Positions 46,658 to 58,754 are shown, numbered from the stretch's first letter. The stretch is 64,000 bases of DNA from Hymenoscyphus infarciens (GCA_001414345.1 LLCB01000009.1:124001-188000), one strand, 5' to 3'. The notes: generated by a model not told the origin, from the sequence alone. A program made the numbers and translations.

Positions 46658-48055
46658 ATGGCGAACCCTAGACGTCGACCGCCACGAAACCTCCAGTTTC
46701 GGCAATTCACGATGTCTTCTAATACTACAAGTACGATATCCGATGCCCTGTCATCGAGTCCGACTTCTCGGGCTCCAACAGCAGCGGCTTCGACGACGGC
46801 AGGACCTACGTCGTCGACCGTGCTCCCTTCGTCAAGCTCCATTGCTAACAGCGATCCTACTTCAGCCTCATCTACTTCTCCTCAACAGCAGACAACCACC
46901 TCTACCCCTCCAACAACTCTCACTACCTCAACAAGCAACACAGCTCAAACCTCGACGATACAACTAACAACTACATCATCCTCCACCCAACAAACCTCAA
47001 CACAGCAACCCACACCCACGCCCACACCCACACCGACAAATACAGGCAGTACAGTCACAACATCTCCTGGCCAAACTACCACACTAGCGCCGACGGCGAG
47101 CGAAACCCCAACCGTCATCGTAATCACTCAAACACCATCTGATGGCAAACCTGGAAGCACCATAGTTATTACCTCGACTGCTCCAGTGGCAACTCCCACC
47201 ACCAACACTGGAAGTACGACCCCAACGGGCACATCGTCATCGATAGGATCAACGGGAACTGCTGGACTTCAGGCTGGAACAAATGGCAGTTCAAGTTCTC
47301 CCAGCAAAGCTGCCACGGTAGCAATTGCAGTCGTGGTACCCATTGTCGCTGTGACTCTCTTGGTCTTAGCTGCTCTATTTTTCTGGAGGAAACGAAAGGC
47401 GCGTAAGGATGCCGAGGAAATGAGGAGAAAGGAAGTGGAGGAGTACGGATATAACCCAAACAACGACCCTACACTTCCCGCTGTTGGCGGTGGATCGGCA
47501 GGAAAAGACGGACCATTTGAGATGCGTGAAGATGGCTCGGCGGGATATCGTGGATGGGGAACCACGACAGCCGTTTCTTCCACAGGACGAAAAGCATCGA
47601 CGACAGTTTCAGGTGGTCAGTCGGCGGGTGGAATCGGTATGGCTTACTCAGAAGGCACATCTCCAACACAGGGACCAACATCTGATACTCGATCCGACAA
47701 TGCATTAATGGGCGATGGACATCCCGAGAATGAAGCCTTGGGTGCCATGGGCCCAGCGGCGGCTGCCAATAGAGGCGATATTAACCGAGGACCGTCGAAT
47801 GCATCATCACAATATAGTGCTGCAGGTAGATCAGACGGATCTGGAGAGGGCGGGCTCAACGGTGGCCAATACTACAACAACCAATACGACGCAGGCAATC
47901 CCTACAATGGCGAGACATCATATGGTAGCCCACCTAACAGAGCGGAGATGTCAGGTCAACCAGTTATTCGCGATGTTCAAGCCCGACGGAACACACGCAT
48001 AGAAAACCCCGCTCATTTCCCACAACAAAGTGCTGGCATCGCACAAAACTTCTAA
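46658..48055 (+). CDS. Mid2-like Ser/Thr-rich single-pass membrane protein
   Basis: A single exon of 465 residues from ATG 46658; the ATG at 46712 (MSSNTTSTI) is an equally possible start. About 210 residues of nearly pure Ser/Thr/Pro/Ala, including TPTPTPTPT, form a probable O-mannosylated stalk. A transmembrane helix at about 218-243 (AVVVPIVAVTLLVLAALFF) is followed by WRKRKARKD. The cytoplasmic tail is Gly/Asn/Ser-rich, with NNQYDAGNPYNGETSYGSP. The architecture matches fungal cell-wall integrity sensors of the Wsc/Mid2 kind, but there is no Cys-rich head domain and no evident signal peptide, so an upstream exon may be missing. The sensor role is inference. Confidence 0.7.
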   Translation: MANPRRRPPRNLQFRQFTMSSNTTSTISDALSSSPTSRAPTAAASTTAGPTSSTVLPSSSSIANSDPTSASSTSPQQQTTTSTPPTTLTTSTSNTAQTSTIQLTTTSSSTQQTSTQQPTPTPTPTPTNTGSTVTTSPGQTTTLAPTASETPTVIVITQTPSDGKPGSTIVITSTAPVATPTTNTGSTTPTGTSSSIGSTGTAGLQAGTNGSSSSPSKAATVAIAVVVPIVAVTLLVLAALFFWRKRKARKDAEEMRRKEVEEYGYNPNNDPTLPAVGGGSAGKDGPFEMREDGSAGYRGWGTTTAVSSTGRKASTTVSGGQSAGGIGMAYSEGTSPTQGPTSDTRSDNALMGDGHPENEALGAMGPAAAANRGDINRGPSNASSQYSAAGRSDGSGEGGLNGGQYYNNQYDAGNPYNGETSYGSPPNRAEMSGQPVIRDVQARRNTRIENPAHFPQQSAGIAQNF

Positions 48056-49654
48056 TCTTGCCATTTTCCTTTTTTCTCTATATCGAAAAATTCTCACTCC
48101 AAATTCTGCCGCCGCAATACCAAAGGAAGCATAGCATCGGAGATGAATTGTAGTCATATATCACAATACCACTGGGGCGTACTGCATCATGTTTTACCGG
48201 CTCCTCTTTTTTTTCCCTTTGTTTCTCGACAGCAAAAATCACACGCCACAGAGTGTGTTAGGCTCCTTGATTAGGGGAAGATTTGTTCGATCTGGGTTGA
48301 TAGTATGGGAGGGCATTGCATTCACGCACACCTACGAGGGCAGGATGAGCTCTGTCTGTTTTGGCCTTTTGCCAGCTCGCTACCTATTTTTGATCTCTGG
48401 GGGTGGATGAAGAAAGAAAACTTGTATCTTGTAAGGGAGGAAGTCATCAAGACAAGTTGCAAGGGGGTTCGTCGTACATAGACTAATAATCTAAAAGAAA
48501 ACTTTTAATGCTGGAATTCGGGGGTGATGTGTTTCGGTGTTGAGACTCTTTGCTGTATATATCAATTCAACGATTATTTTTGGCTTTTGCTGCTTTCATC
48601 TTTTTTGGTGATGTGAGTTGGGGGGTTGGTATTGATATCAAGCTTTCCCCACCCCCCCAGATGTCACCGGGATAACATCACGAAGTGAGAGTTCCAAGTC
48701 ATCTATTTGTCCTTCACCAATGGATGCAGCTATTCGTGGCAATTGGTGGAAAACATTTCCCTGGGATTCATCACTCTTGAGAATGACTGATTTAGATATC
48801 TGGACGAGTTGGCCCCAGTTTCCTAGGTGCTGGAAAGTTTGAGTGTTTGTTTGGCTCTCTTCTACGTGTAGCCTACATATAACCTTCGTCTTTGGAGTAA
48901 GGAATGGAGATTGTGATGTGTGTTATGTTATGAACTGGTGAATTCAAGGTATGACTTATGAGTTACTTGCTTAGCTTCTGGTATACTTTTAGTGTTTAAG
49001 AGGGTGTTTAAGGGGGTGTTTAAGGGGGTGTTTAAGGGGGTGTTGATTGTTTGTTGGACTTTGGCACTTTGGCGTCGAGGTTACTAGGTGTTGTATATTG
49101 GAAGTAAGGCATTCGAGTATGACTCTCTCTCTCTCTGTTCACTTGTTTTCTGTTAGATTGTGGGAATCCGAATCCGAATCCGCCTTGGATAACCAAAGGT
49201 CAGTTTTGCTCGAAGCTGAGGCAGAGGCAGTTTAGAAGAGTCCTTTCTTTCTTAGTTCTCCTGGCCCGCATACTCGGGTACGAGAGGAAATGTTGTGAGT
49301 ATTCGGAAAATAGGTAGCGTAGAGTGATGTGGGTGAAGCTACGTTCTAAATTCTTACTACTAAAGCTTTGAGGATTACTTTCTTGAATCTGTAGGAGAGT
49401 TTTTTTAATAGTCTTAAGAGATAAGTCTCGAGGAATAAGGAAATAGGTATTAATTGAGGTTTGGGGAAGGATACACGCTATGATGATGAACTAGCTAGAT
49501 AAAGTCTAGAGAATAGAGAAATAGTGGAGTATATGTATAGTTACCGCCTCTCGTGGGTTTCTCGACTCACTTCTCTCATTTATTATCCCCTAGAGATCTT
49601 CATTCCTCCAGAGATACCGATTTATCCCACGTTACCATCCACGTGCCATCCAAT
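48056..49654. other. Intergenic, no supported gene
   Basis: Contains the 12-bp minisatellite at 48992-49043, a poly-C run at about 48651-48658 and a CTCTCT tract at about 49126. Nothing coding is recognised. Confidence 0.5.
48992..49043. repeat. 12-bp minisatellite GTGTTTAAGGGG
   Basis: Four units plus a partial; the first reads GTGTTTAAGAGG. Confidence 0.85.
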
Positions 49655-50731
49655 TCATCTAAATCTTCTCCCCCTACTCAACAAAACACTCCCCACCCCA
49701 ATCACCATCCCCGTCACAGTCCCCTGCAAATGCGCCAAATGCCCAATCATAGGTAAACTATCCGTTGCAAGACAATACCCATCAAATCCCACCTGAAAAA
49801 GACAACCCTGCAAATAGACCGCAGGAAAGATCACAGCCATGTACCCCCACAATCCACACAAAGCTCCTGATGCACCAAGCCCCCGAGAATTCATTCGACT
49901 GTCTAGGCGAAGCTGTTCACCCATGGTTTTCCCCATGGTCCTTGGCAGTTTCTTCTTGATCTCGGGCCAGAAAACTTGGAGCCCGCTGCTGGTGATGCCG
50001 GAAACTACCCAGATGGCTGCGAGACGGGTGTAGCCTGCTTTGAGGATTAGGGTTGGGGCGATGGTGTAGAGGGCCGACATGTTGAATGCGATGTGCCACC
50101 AGGGACCGTGGGCGAAGGTTGAGGTGATCAAAACCCACTGGGAATGGTTAGTCTTATGAGTCTGGGTGCAAACCTTCTTCTCATATACACCCTCATCGTG
50201 AGAGCAATGTGGTCAAGAATCTAGAGAGGGAACACAAAGCGACGAATACTTACCCATCGTCCTTGCTCAACATTTTTCCTCGAACAGAGGAAATTTCTCT
50301 CCCGGTCCTGGAACCAAGCAATAACCCCTTTCTTTTCTCTCACTTTCTGGGCTGGGCCACGGAACATTCCTCTCAAACCTTGTCGTCTGGATTTTGCTGC
50401 TTCGCGATCCCGACGGTCTTTATCTTCATGCAGTAACCATAACCCAGTCATTCCGCCTATCAAAGCATAAGTTGTGATTTTTGAAAATTTCTCCTGTGTG
50501 GCATGAGTGGATTGTTGAAATACTGCTGTAGTCTGATGGACTTACCGAGTTCCGATCTGTAGAACGTTGGGTGTGATATGCCTGACGTTGACGTTCGTAA
50601 TATTGGTAATGTTCTCTTCTTGGCCTGGTCGGGCCCGTAGGAACCCCAGTGGGCGAGGGCCTCTTTGTATGGAATCTGGAGGTTGGCCGTAGACTAACTA
50701 GTCTGAAGAGGAATTTGTGATGTGTTGCCAT
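49655..50731 (-). CDS. Rhomboid-family intramembrane serine protease, probably mitochondrial
   Basis: Exons 50546-50731, 50254-50493 and 49655-50137 give 302 residues with phase-consistent introns (52 and 116 bp). The catalytic Ser is in GLGASGALCG (about residue 232) and the partner His in GHLAHLQG (about 278). The preceding HGPWWHIAFNM is the conserved loop-and-helix pair of rhomboids. The basic, Arg/Ser-rich N-terminus (MATHHKFLFRLVSLRPTSRFHTKR) looks like a mitochondrial presequence, so an inner-membrane protease of the Pcp1/PARL type is likely. It is shorter than many Pcp1 homologues. An in-frame ATG at 50749 would add six residues. Confidence 0.83.
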
Positions 50732-51825
50732 GAAGGAAGTTGAATTCACAGTCCAAAGTCACCTGGCGGGAGCTAGCTGACGTCTGGATGTAAGCTATGG
50801 ACCATTTGCCCTAGGCCAAGTGTTTACTGTCAAGAACTCAAGTAACTAATAGAAGAAGAAGGAACTTCAAGAGTATGCCCGCTGTGTACTTGTAGTACAG
50901 GTAGAGAGAAGTCGTTGAAATTCAATTGGCTTGGCTTGGCAATTTTGGTTCACCTTTAAAAAAGTAACCCCGAAAGCCAGTGGAAAAAGAAAATACACCA
51001 GCAATTGAGAATATTGGAGTCTGCTGGCATCAAAAGTTAGATGGCATCTTCCATTTTCTAATGCACAATGATCTTTGGAGTTTGAGGTATTTTTGAATTA
51101 TAGATGTGCTGGATATCTTTCTTGACCCCCTAGTTGCGGGGTTCCGTCGAGACGGGCTTTTACACTCGTATACTAGTACACCGTACTAAAATAGAACCTG
51201 AACAACCCACAGGTGTTAGAAAACTACTTAGAAATTGCCCACTACCTCTAAACAGACTTAGCGATAAGTTTATAAGTTCTCTATTGTTTTGAATGAACTG
51301 GTGGTTGTGCAATCCCAGTGTTGCGGAGAATTAGTACTTTTGGAGGGGTGCAATAGGAAGGGGAGCGGGGTGAAATTCAATGCAAGGGATAGCCTGAGAA
51401 AATAAGCAATGGGCAATGCGACAGCGTATGCAGGGCAGGTCCTGAAATCATGCCTGTGGCAGCCTGTACGAGAAATGGAAAGCTAGAAGTCATCAGAGAA
51501 ATTTGAGAAAAATCCAGAATGAATTTCGATTGGCCAAGTAATACTAAAAAGAATTGGTTGAGCTTTTAGATGGCAGTTGGTTCTCGAAGAGACGGGTGGA
51601 CTTTCAGTGCACAGAGGAAGTGAAAAAAAGTTGCAGAACTGTTTTCAGAGTCACGATTAAATTGATTTGCCGAGCGCAATTTGTGGAGTTCACGGGAGAT
51701 AGTGCCTTGCTGTGTTTGAGGGCTCTTAGGAGCATGATTATTTATTAAAAATTAGGTCGTAAATTTATATCTATATCCATCAATCCTTTCAATTATTATC
51801 GCATTATTCAACTCCCATATATGAT
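50732..51825. other. Intergenic, no supported gene
   Basis: No frame with support; AT-rich toward 51750. Confidence 0.5.
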
Positions 51826-52479
51826 TCAAGCCAAGGCTATAACGCCAGCCAAGCCCAAGCCAACCGCCATCATCGAATCGATTGAGGCCTTCCCTCCAGC
51901 ATTCGGTACCGCAGAAGAAGAACTTGAGGGGCTTGATGAAGAGACGCTCGTGCCATCCTGAACGGCCGCCGTTGAAAGTGTAGGAGGTGATGTGGTCGAA
52001 GGGCTCGCGGTCGAAGTCGAAGGGCTCGTACTCGATGGGTTCATACCTGTGCTTTCAGTGGAAGTTGCTGATGATAGAATCGAGGCGCTAGAGGACTGGC
52101 TTGAACTTGGTAATATGGTCGTAACAGGATGAGCAGTCGACGTAGCAGTAGTCGTAATCGCAGGAGGAGTCGAGGTAGTGGTAAAGACAGCTGCTTTCGT
52201 GCTGGTGGCTAGTTCCTTGGTTTTGAAACAGGAGAGATATGATGATCCTGCTCTCGTGGAGGTTCCTTTATAATTTGCACAACCAGGAACGTCGGTTTTG
52301 GGTGCAGCTCTCCCACCTCCGCAATCTAGGGGATCGCAGATCAATCCGTCGTCAGGGTCGTACCAGTGGACGATTTTATCTTCACAGGAACCGTAGGTGT
52401 GAGTAGCGCAGTTGAAGGCCTGGATTGGCTTTGATGCCAGTAGCAGCATTGTAGTTGAGAGGAGTATTGAGTTGAGCAT
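51826..52479 (-). CDS. Small secreted GPI-anchored cysteine protein
   Basis: A single exon of 217 residues. Signal peptide MLNSILLSTTMLLLASKPIQA; then a compact six-cysteine domain (FNCATHTYGSC...DGLICDPLDCGGGRAAPKTDVPGC...YLSC, about 22-90); then a Thr/Ser-rich stalk; then a GPI-attachment end (AGGKASIDSMMAVGLGLAGVIALA). The ICDPLDCGGGR-A-PKTDVPGC block is a recurring module of small fungal surface proteins, sometimes loosely named siderophore-related in annotations; I would not assign that role. It is probably a cell-wall or plasma-membrane surface protein, possibly plant-facing. Confidence 0.8.
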   Translation of the reverse strand: MLNSILLSTTMLLLASKPIQAFNCATHTYGSCEDKIVHWYDPDDGLICDPLDCGGGRAAPKTDVPGCANYKGTSTRAGSSYLSCFKTKELATSTKAAVFTTTSTPPAITTTATSTAHPVTTILPSSSQSSSASILSSATSTESTGMNPSSTSPSTSTASPSTTSPPTLSTAAVQDGTSVSSSSPSSSSSAVPNAGGKASIDSMMAVGLGLAGVIALA

Positions 52480-53153
52480 CTTCGCGATGGTGTATTATTA
52501 AAAGAGTTGAAAACGACTGTAAATGTTCCAAAGAAACTAAGTGTTTGCTTGATATTGAAGTATGAGCATTGAGAAAGAAATGGGCAGACGATCTGTTATA
52601 TGTTTCGAGACTGAACTCAAATCTACCGAGGGTCAAATTAAAGTGCTGCACGAGTGCGGCGAAGATGCGGCCGCTGTGATAGATATACGAGCGGCACAGC
52701 AGAAGGTGTGACCGCATAAAGTTAAAAATACATACGAGGAGATCATGTGCGAATTATATAACGAATCGCACTGATTACACGTTACATGTGTGTCCATTTA
52801 ACCGGTGCGTTTATTTGTAGACTCTCCCAAAAAGTAGCTGCCTACAGGAAGTGTGCGACTCGCACCTTGGAAATCCACAAGTAGTATGTGGTTGTACACT
52901 ATCCTAAATCATCAACTTTGTAAATTCTTGATTGCATGTCCGAAACTCATTTTGTTGTGGGTTTGTAATTCGTATTTTGGGGGAAGATTTCTTGATCATT
53001 TAGCGAGCCCTTCAGGGGGAACAAAACTGGCGATGAGCAAGGGGAAAGATATTGGGACGTACTACGACTTCACGAACAGAAATCATTAAATAGAGTTCCA
53101 AGGACTAAACTCCGTCTATTCTATCTCTATCCCAAGACCAACTTAGTTAGAAA
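52480..53153. other. Intergenic, no supported gene
   Basis: Upstream of the GPI protein and downstream of the flavin oxidoreductase; nothing coding is recognised. Confidence 0.5.
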
Positions 53154-54377
53154 TCATTCCGCAGCTGCCAAATACTCCTTCCCAAATGGATAATCCACAT
53201 AACCCGCCGCCATCTCTTTACCATAGAATGTACTCCTATCATATTTAGCGAGTTTCAAACCCTCCTTGATTTTAAAAACAAGATCCGGGTTCGATATAAA
53301 CCATCTCCCAAATAGCACCACAATTTTCTTATTCTGAAACTTCTCATCCACGAGTTTCCGTGCTTCCTCCGGGGTATATCCCCCGGCAATAAGAAGAGGA
53401 CCAGCCCAAAGATCATATGCGAAATCCAATCCCTCATCACTATCGACATCCTGGCCGCCAGCGACTCGCGATTCGATGAGTGAAAGATATGCAAGACCCA
53501 ATTGATTGGTTTTGCTGATAATATGCGAAAATTGAGGGATCGGATCCTTCATTTTCATGCCTTGGAAGATACTCCATGGGCTCAGCCTGAGCCCAACCCT
53601 CTCCGCACCGATAACATCGACTACTGCTTTGACAACTTCGACATAGAGGCGAGATCTGTTCTCGACACTTCCCCCGTACTCGTCAGTCCGTGTGTTGCTC
53701 ACATCTTGAATGAATTGGTCGAGGAGATAGCCGTTTGCACCGTGTATTTCAACGACGTCAAATCCAGCACGGATAGCGTTTCTAGAAGCGTCCACAAACT
53801 CCTGAACTGTCTGCTTGATCTTCTCGATAGTCATCGCTTGTGGCATCGCAGCGCAAGCTTCGAACGGAATGGCACTAGGCGCAACGATGGGAAACCCCTC
53901 CTTTTGGGCAAGTTCCTCCTTAGCAGCACGACCCATTGCAAACAACTGACAGAATATAAAGGATCCTTTGCCATGGACCTCATCGGTGATGGTTTTCCAC
54001 TGCAACAAATCAACATGTGTTCTTCTCGTTGATTCAGGAACTGGGAGCAGTGTGCAAGGATAAAACTTGCTCCCGGCTACCAAGAATAGGAGCTAAAAAG
54101 GGAAACAAGAGGAAAAGTTGCATACGGCAGCGATTTGTTCTTCGCTCCAAATCCCGGGCCCGTTGGGGAATCCGCCACAGGTTGAGGATACGAAAGTTCC
54201 CTCTGAAATAATCAAGGTTCCGGGGACAGCTGCACGCTGTCCGTAGTATTCCTTCATCATGAGGGTTGGTTTTCTATCGTCGGTTGCTCGAAGGCGAGTG
54301 AGTGGTGCCATTCCGATGCGATGCTTGACTTCCACATTGCCAATCTTGAGCGGCTTGAAAAGGTGTGATTGAGTCAT
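53154..54377 (-). CDS. Old yellow enzyme family NADH:flavin oxidoreductase
   Basis: Exons 54126-54377 and 53154-53999 (126-bp intron) give 365 residues, the family norm. FMN-barrel signatures in order: LFKPLKIGNVEVKHRIGMAPLTR, CQLFAMGRAA, VEIHGANGYLLDQFIQ (the His/Asn pair that binds the substrate carbonyl), RTDEYGGSVENRSR, RVGLRLSPW and FGRWFISNPDL. It reduces activated C=C bonds with NAD(P)H; physiological substrates are often oxylipins, ergot-type intermediates or xenobiotics, and none can be assigned here. The start is MTQSHLF because it aligns with the family N-terminus. The promoter holds the dyad array annotated at 54563-54676. Confidence 0.9.
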
Positions 54378-54562
54378 GGTTGAAGATGTCTGAACTATTG
54401 TTCTCGAATATAAAAGAAAGATGTGTGTTTTGTTAGAACTGGAGGACATTGAAGTACTTATACACATAGATTACCTATCGATCTATCGAGGACTCACCGT
54501 GGTCTTGAATAGAGGCAAAATATTTTTGGGGTCTGATCTAACCATCAGTAGCAAAGAGATAC

Positions 54563-54676
54563 TTCCCACAAGGGAAGTGAGATATTTCCTAAACAGGAAC
54601 ATAGATATTTCCCAAAGAATAATGTGACCTTTCCTGAAAGGGAAGTGAGAGGTTTCCTAATAAGTAAAGTGGGGCA
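54563..54676. promoter_or_regulatory. 23-bp array of TTCCY-N4-RGGAA dyads upstream of the flavin oxidoreductase
   Basis: Units begin at 54563, 54586, 54609, 54631 and 54654 (spacing 23, 23, 22, 23). Units 1, 2 and 4 carry a dyad (TTCCCACAAGGGAA, TTCCTAAACAGGAA, TTCCTGAAAGGGAA); units 3 and 5 keep one arm. The array lies 186-300 bp upstream of the ATG at 54377. The spacing of about two helical turns and the preserved symmetry suggest a protein-binding array, but a plain minisatellite is possible. Confidence 0.45.
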
Positions 54677-54904
54677 CCTTTCGTAAAGGCAACTGTGGGC
54701 TTTGCGTGAGATTCCCTCTCATACTGGATTGATATACCCATAATTAACCACGTAAAGCAATTGCTTATATAAGGTGTATTTGCTTGGTAATCTCTTGAAT
54801 CTTCGTCCGCCGAAAACTTTCACTGAATTTGAAGCTGTTAGCGGTGATCGGACTTCAAAGTGGCCGCCTATTAAACTCGCCCTTTCCATTTGCCGGGCGT
54901 CCGG

Positions 54905-56573
54905 TCATCTAAGAAGTAGTCCTTGGACCAGGAATTCGTTGAATAAGCTATACGAATATTCTTTCCAGAAGTCCGTAACCCGTGACATGAACGCAAGTTC
55001 TGACCATATAAACTCCTTCAAGATTGCAAGCAATTCCTCCCACGAACTATACAAGCCCTTGAGTCTAGTATTACGACTCAATTGCAACAGTGCGATGTAA
55101 TCCGACCGCATAGTTCCTATAGCGGCAAAGGCGCCGCCAATGTGTAGAAGCCAAGCTAATAGTTCAGGTTTGTCGTCCCATACATGGTCGTTGTTTGATT
55201 GTTGTAGTTTGTAAAGTAGTTGAAGTGATAGGTGTGACTATTTCATTGGAAATCAGCAGAATTTGGGTGTTTTAATGTGATAGAAAACAAGGCCTGACTT
55301 ACAGGGATGGTTGAAGTAGGCCAAATTTTGCAGCGCAGCATAGCCGAGCAAAGATATGCCGCCAAATGGCAGCATTCCGAGATAGAAGACGCAGTTGGTA
55401 AACTCACAAGTCTTGACTGTATGGATGCTTGGTGGTTGTCAATCTGTGTCATCGACGATATCACATCCTCTCTACCGAAGAAGGGGATTTTGTCCCGTAT
55501 GCATTGTAATGCAACAACGTCCCTGAGCACCTCAACGAAATCTCCACCCAATAAATGGGAATGGGCTTGAAATCCTGGGGGAAGAGTGAAAAAAGTTGGA
55601 GGAAAACAATCCCCGTTCCACTGAAGCTCTGGGAATGTTGTGTGATTAACAACTCGACTTGAACCTGTCATGACTGATGAATTCAAATCTTGCCTGTGGA
55701 CTTTTGTAAGCGAGCTTTCATCAGTCGGTTATTGAGCCTTACCAAAAGATCGCACGTTTTATACCGTCACCCAAGCTCACACCCCTTAGTTGACATCTGT
55801 CAAGGAGCTGCCGAACCGCACCCATGTGAAGTTGGACTTGACGCGGCATTCCAAGCCGAGCCTGTATCATTGAAAGGTCAGCTACCACAACGAGGACAAA
55901 AAAGAGATATTTTGCGGACCTCAATACCAGCAAGCAAAAGGATTGCCCCAAGTGTCGATTCCGCATGGGTGTTACATGCATCCGGATCCGGAGAGCTTAA
56001 ACTTTGCCGAATAGAACTCAGAGCCTCGTTCTGGTACCTAAGACACTCCCTATCAATGCAACCTGAAGTGACAGCGAAAGTAAATGTGAGCATGACAGCA
56101 CTTAGAAGAGCCTGATTATCTAACCCCTTTCGGAGAACCGACTGAATATTCAGGAGCACAAGCTCGTCCGAAACACTGAAGAATGGTTTTGTTGCTTGCT
56201 GGTCGGTGTCCAAACCATCTTTTGTAAGCGCATGCATGGCTTTTCAAGTGATTGTGAGAGTCTTACAGTAACTATGTAATGCCTGTAGTTTGGGGGACTC
56301 CGCAGCTAGTGATGCAATAAGAGATTCGCTTGGTTCTCTTTTTCGGCCAGGAGGACCATCTTTAGGAGACAACACCCGGAAGTGATGACCCGACTTTTGC
56401 TGAAGATTTCTTTTGTTTTGGAGGCCTCGCGTAATGGCGTGTGACCGGGCTAAACGCTTTGCTATGCGTCCTTTTGGAACATCTGGATTGTGGACCACAA
56501 CGAATTGAAATTGGCTTGAGTTCGGAGTGAGATTCGCCGAGGATACCTTAATGGTACCATTATGACGAACCAT
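54905..56573 (-). CDS. Fungal transcription-factor-domain protein without zinc cluster
   Basis: Five exons: 56267-56573, 55920-56218, 55861-55743, 55693-55303 and 55237-54905 (introns 48-65 bp), phases consistent, 482 residues. The N-terminus VVVHNPDVPKGRIAKRLARSHAITRGLQNKRN is a conserved basic opening seen in a family of filamentous-fungal regulators-like proteins. It is followed by LGAILLLAGIEARLGMPRQVQLHMGAV, then NHTTFPELQW and IDNHQASIQSRLV, and AWLLHIGGAFAAIG, the fungal-specific transcription-factor regulatory domain. There is no Zn2Cys6 cluster or other DNA-binding motif, so direct DNA binding is unproven. The second donor (GTCCGC) is non-consensus but is chosen because it restores GIE-ARLGM. 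The gene is co-oriented with the flavin oxidoreductase, 527 bp away. Confidence 0.75.
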
Positions 56574-57019
56574 TGAGGCACGAGTACTCAGAGTGTGTTG
56601 AAGTGGGATTCTCTAGCAAGACACTAAGCTGTGTGTAGGGCAGTTGAGTGAGTGCTGGTCTTAAGGAAGATAGAGTGGAGTCGGGTGTATTATAAATCCG
56701 AAAACATGTGATGCCATGCTTAAAGCACGTGATCGTAGTTGATAATTCCGACCGGGATCCATAATGGCGCAAAGTAAATCCTAGTTCATAAAAGATTACA
56801 GCAACGATACCAGCAAACACTGAATTGAACGAGTGTGTATTGTAGTAACTATAATACTCAAAGAAAAGCACTCTCTTCATTTTCTTTCCTCCCACCACTA
56901 ATGAATCGTCTCCTTTCCATAACCAAAATAACAAGCTTCTCACACCCCATGATAATTGGAAAGTGATCCTAATTTCATCAGAGTACCATCCCCAAACACA
57001 AAACAATCCCTCGGGTGGC

Positions 57020-58754
57020 TTAGATAGGAATTACCAACCAACCGAAAACTACGGGAACCGCTATCTTTGCTGCTAAAGACCAAGATTTAACCCAATCAAT
57101 GATCATTTTGAATAAAGCAATAATATCAAAACATGCATTTTCTTGCCCAAGCTTATCCCCAGTAGTGCACGTGAGAGTGTCAGTGGACCGCAATCGAACC
57201 CTAGTTGGTTTCTCTGCAGGCGTTGCAGTGCGATGTACCTTTATGGCATGATTCGAACCGAGATTGTCTCCTTGTATTTGCTCTGAAGACTCTTCCAATC
57301 TTGAACCAAACCAGTGATGTGGATCCATGAATTCTTTCATTGGTTCGCGCGAGATTTGGAGAAACTCCAGCACTTCATTAGCCCTTTTTTGTACGTCAGA
57401 TGGGTGTCTGTTGTTTGAAGACTCCTCCAACTTTGAACCAAACCAATGATGAGGATCCATGAATTGCTTAACCTCTGAACTCATTTTTTCGAAGAAGTCC
57501 CCAGCTCCATTGCCCCGTTTCTGGGCCTCTGAGGGAATAAGTTGTCTGTTGTTTGAAGACTCCTCCGCTTTTGATCCAAACCAATGATGTGGTTCCATTA
57601 ATCTTTTGACCGTCTGACCGATATTTTCGAGAAATTCCCAAGCTTCGTCGGCCTTCCGTTGGACACCAGAAGGAATAAGTTGTCTGCGAGTCGGCTGTTC
57701 CGGAACTGAGGGCCCCTCCTCTGACACAAGGGAAAGAACCGGGATAGGCTCGACGATTGGGTTTATTAACGAAGATATCTCCGCCTTTTCCTGCACTCCG
57801 GATTTTGGTTTATCCACCTCTTGTATCTCTTTGATTTTACCATGATGAGGACGTCTCCCGAATCTAGCAATTCTTGACAAGATCAATGGCCCCTCTGATG
57901 ACATTTCCACCTTGTCCGAGGTGTGGCGCGAATGCAAACCAGTATCATCAGAAGGCTTGGGTGCAGATGCAGGCGCAGAATCATCTACAGATCCTTCAGG
58001 AAACTCGCGATACCAAGGGAGAATAGCACTCGGAGGCGTCCCGGGAATTGCCTGATTTTCAGGAGGATTACTACATTCCATCAATTAGTACTCCCTCCCG
58101 TAGAAAAGGGCAAGAAACTTACATAGGATATAGCTGTTGAGGACTGGCCTTCACCATATACAGTAGATATATCGGAACAAACAACACGATGATTATAAAC
58201 ATGCTCCAGCACACGCAATCGAACATGATACATCGTCGACAAATGTAATGCGTTCTCCTTGAAGGATTACGCTTCCGTTTCTCACTTTCAATTACGCTCG
58301 AAACGATCGAAGGATTTCTAGGGGGGTGTCCGAAAATTGGCATCATCCACCTCGCGAAACTCCTTGGCTTAACAACCTCCTCATCATGATATGTAGGGAT
58401 TGCTTCGTCGGGCCTGACAGTTCCATTGTGATTGATATTGTAAAGTGGGGTTCTCGTAACATTTGGATGATAGGGGCAGTTTTTTGGATGAAGACAATCC
58501 TCGACATCGGCAGGGTCTGATCGAGTGACTCGAAGCCGCGACAGGTATTCGTCTTCATGGCCCGGATAGGGAGCGGATTTCGTGAGGCGGTGACGATGAG
58601 GATGTGAAGGGTAGCGTGTTGCTGGACTGGTGGCTGGTGCTGTTCCATCGGCGTTCAGGATTGTACTGCCGTATGGGAGACCTCTTTCAATGTCTACGTG
58701 ACCTGGTCTGGCATACCATTGCGAGAGGACTCCATGGTAGGCACCACCGCCCAT
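57020..58754 (-). CDS. Membrane protein with three PHHWFGS repeats, function unknown
   Basis: Exons 58123-58754 and 57020-58070 join across a 52-bp intron with a TACTAAT branch-like site, giving 560 residues; each exon alone looks like a separate gene but the phase and splice sites join them. The N-terminal half is hydrophilic, with a basic CRRC/CVC segment followed by a transmembrane helix at about 181-201 (CWSMFIIIVLFVPIYLLYM). After a disordered stretch come three tandem repeats at about 340-385, 386-431 and 432-474. The pattern is xLIPSxxQKRANExxEFLE...VKxFMDPHHWFGSKxEESSNN, with PHHWFGS at about 371, 417 and 461. A hydrophobic segment (AAKIAVPVVFGWLVIPI) ends the protein. I know no family with this repeat. 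Confidence 0.7.
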
